Shown here one piece after another: positions 62,673-64,000 of a DNA stretch of 64,000 nt. Both the position numbers and the translations under genes were made by a program. The notes below the pieces were generated by a model. It was not told the origin of the DNA, did not search any database, and was given only the letters and a program-made list of their open reading frames with translations. Every line of letters begins with the position of its first letter. The stretch's first letter is position 1. Origin of the DNA: Ascoidea rubescens DSM 1968 (Eukaryota; Ascomycota; Saccharomycetes; Ascoideales; Ascoideaceae); assembly GCF_001661345.1 (NCBI RefSeq), contig NW_017962918.1, positions 744,001-808,000 on the forward strand. The letters are read 5' to 3'.

Positions 62673-63713
62673 ATGTTCAAACAGCTATTAAAGTCTGAAA
62701 AGTCTTTACTTCCTTCAACTCCCATGAAGTCTCTAATCTCAACCCCAAAGAGATTCTACTCTTCTAGAGCTCCTCCTCCTCCACCTTTTAGAAGAATTAG
62801 AAGAGCACCTTCAAGAGAAGCTCCACGAGTAAGAATCATTAACCCCCATAATAACAAATCCTATGAGAACCAATCTTACACCATTCCAAAGCAGCCTGAA
62901 GTGTTTGTTCCTGAGGGCAAAAGCGCTACCATCAAACACTCTGATCCAATTGCCACTTTGCTCTCTCAACCAACTCTAGTAATTGAGAGAAAAATCGAAA
63001 TGATGAATGTCTTTTTAGGCCTTGAACAACCAAATAAATATGTTGTAATGGATGTCAATGGTAATCCTCTAGCATACATGCAAGAAAGAGACTTGGGTAT
63101 CCTAAAAGCTGTAATGCGTCAAATATATCGTCTTCACAGACCATTTTCTGTTGATGTTTTCGACCTACAGGATAATCTTTTATTGACAATACAGAGACCC
63201 TTTTCTTTTATAAACTCTCACATAAAGGCAATTCTACCAAATATACAAAATCCATATTGCAAAAACGATCAAGATGGTATGATAATTGGTGAAACCATTC
63301 AAAGCTGGCATCCTTGGAGAAGACGTTATAACCTATTTTTATCCGAGGATTCTGTTGGAGAATCGTTCAATCAATTTGGTGAAATAGATGCCAGGATTTT
63401 ATCCTTTGATTTTCCAATAAAAAATGAGAAAAATCAAATTATCGGTTCAGTCGATAGAAATTGGGTCGGTTTAGGTAGAGAGCTATTCACTGATACTGGT
63501 GTTTATATCTTACGAATGGATCCAATCTCATTTTCTGGTTTGCCTGAAGATCAGTATCCAAATGTTTCAAATGAGAAATTGTCTTTGGATCAAAGAGCTG
63601 TATTACTAGCCAACGCTATAAGCATTGATTTTGATTATTTCTCAAGACATTCAAAGTATGTATATGATGATTCAAATTCAAAACTTTATAATTTTCAAGA
63701 ATTATTATACTAA
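62673..63713 (+). CDS. AIM25: Mitochondrial scramblase-family protein Aim25
   Basis: 346 residues from ATG 62673 (MFKQLLKSEK); the frame runs 11 codons further up without an ATG. A basic, Ser/Pro-rich mitochondrial leader contains RFYSSRAPPPPPFRRIRR. The phospholipid scramblase domain follows (about 95-330): LSQPTLVIERKIEMMNVFLG, an ANKYV-like strand, RPFSVDVFD, IGETIQSWHPWRRRYNLF and a final DRNWVGLGRELFTDTGVY block. The fold matches S. cerevisiae Aim25 (327) and animal scramblase 3, a mitochondrial lipid-transfer or stress protein whose biochemical role in yeast is unsettled. The Ca-binding end of animal scramblases is weak here. Confidence 0.93.
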   Translation: MFKQLLKSEKSLLPSTPMKSLISTPKRFYSSRAPPPPPFRRIRRAPSREAPRVRIINPHNNKSYENQSYTIPKQPEVFVPEGKSATIKHSDPIATLLSQPTLVIERKIEMMNVFLGLEQPNKYVVMDVNGNPLAYMQERDLGILKAVMRQIYRLHRPFSVDVFDLQDNLLLTIQRPFSFINSHIKAILPNIQNPYCKNDQDGMIIGETIQSWHPWRRRYNLFLSEDSVGESFNQFGEIDARILSFDFPIKNEKNQIIGSVDRNWVGLGRELFTDTGVYILRMDPISFSGLPEDQYPNVSNEKLSLDQRAVLLANAISIDFDYFSRHSKYVYDDSNSKLYNFQELLY

Positions 63714-64000
63714 CCTTTTTTTTTTTTTTTTTAATTATCTATTAGTGCCAATGGAATGATGTCTTTTCAATCTTATGAGTGAATATGCAACAAAATCTGA
63801 GAAAATCAATAAAAATATTATATAAATGATAAAAGCAAATTGATGAAATTTAAATTAAAAATAAATACAACTTTTATTAAATTCATGTATATACAATTCA
63901 AACCATACTAAATTTTTTTTAATAAGAATTATTGTTTTATAAACCCTTTTTATTGATAAAAAATAATGGTAGAAAAAGAAACACCGATTAAATTAATATT
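63714..64000. other. 3' flank of AIM25
   Basis: T-rich run directly after the stop, then AT-rich DNA to the window end. No gene seen. Confidence 0.5.

Noticed and set aside
1-64000. Transposons, retroelement-like or viral remnants, CRISPR arrays, tRNA and rRNA genes
   Set aside because: Looked for reverse transcriptase, integrase, transposase or capsid signatures, terminal repeats, spaced direct repeats and tRNA B-box sequences by eye; none found. A tRNAscan-SE or Infernal run would settle the RNA question.

Overview
The window is nuclear DNA of a budding yeast (Saccharomycotina). Gene density is moderate, introns are few and sit at the extreme 5' ends of genes with TACTAAC-like branch sites, and the proteins match yeast families closely (Ydj1, Pam17, Cdc28, Sth1, Mps1, Agp2, Pam17, Lap2, Aim25). 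The DNA is very AT-rich, with long Asn/Gln/Ser homopolymers in coding regions. CTG codons are conspicuously avoided even where coding DNA is GC-rich, and one CTG falls where Mps1 kinases carry a polar residue. That points to a CUG-reassigned lineage (an Ascoidea/Saccharomycopsis-type or Candida-type yeast is a guess).

Layout: 0-8 kb holds an AYR1-like reductase, the Hsp40 YDJ1, the import-motor subunit PAM17 (minus), spliced CDC28 and the ketoacyl-CoA reductase IFA38 (minus). 8-18.7 kb holds a hydrophilin-like gene, a long insulysin-family peptidase (Ste23/Axl1 type), a three-exon gene for V-ATPase V0 subunit f, cytochrome c peroxidase CCP1 and a tiny GPI-type secreted protein resembling Hor7/Ddr2. 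18.7-27.7 kb is gene-poor around one low-complexity 876-residue protein. 27.7-41 kb has ECI1, a 1-Cys peroxiredoxin, spliced STE11, a Zn2Cys6 regulator of the Upc2/Ecm22 type and an uncharacterised CX2C-X21-CX2C protein. 41-48 kb has STH1 (RSC ATPase) and AGP2. 48-51.6 kb is another gene-poor stretch. 51.6-64 kb has a GST, LAP2, spliced ARP2, MPS1, glycerol-3-phosphate dehydrogenase and the scramblase-like AIM25.

There is no operon-like organisation, but some neighbours share themes. ECI1 and the peroxiredoxin are adjacent and both end in His-Lys-Leu, a likely peroxisomal signal. The GPD gene has an upstream AUG giving a mitochondrial-type presequence and a downstream AUG giving an N-terminus with a perfect PTS2, so one gene may supply compartments served by two paralogues in Saccharomyces. 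Several apparent gene starts in the raw frames were non-ATG, and the starts given here are the first supported ATG or the spliced first exon.

Sharply GC-richer islands recur between genes (about 0.93-1.06, 9.4-10.5, 19.1-19.9, 25.0-25.7, 33.6-33.8, 40.7-41.0, 45.7-46.2, 48.4-48.7, 54.9-55.2 and 60.1-60.8 kb) and sometimes run into gene 3' ends. I saw no tRNA, rRNA, CRISPR, transposon or retroelement.
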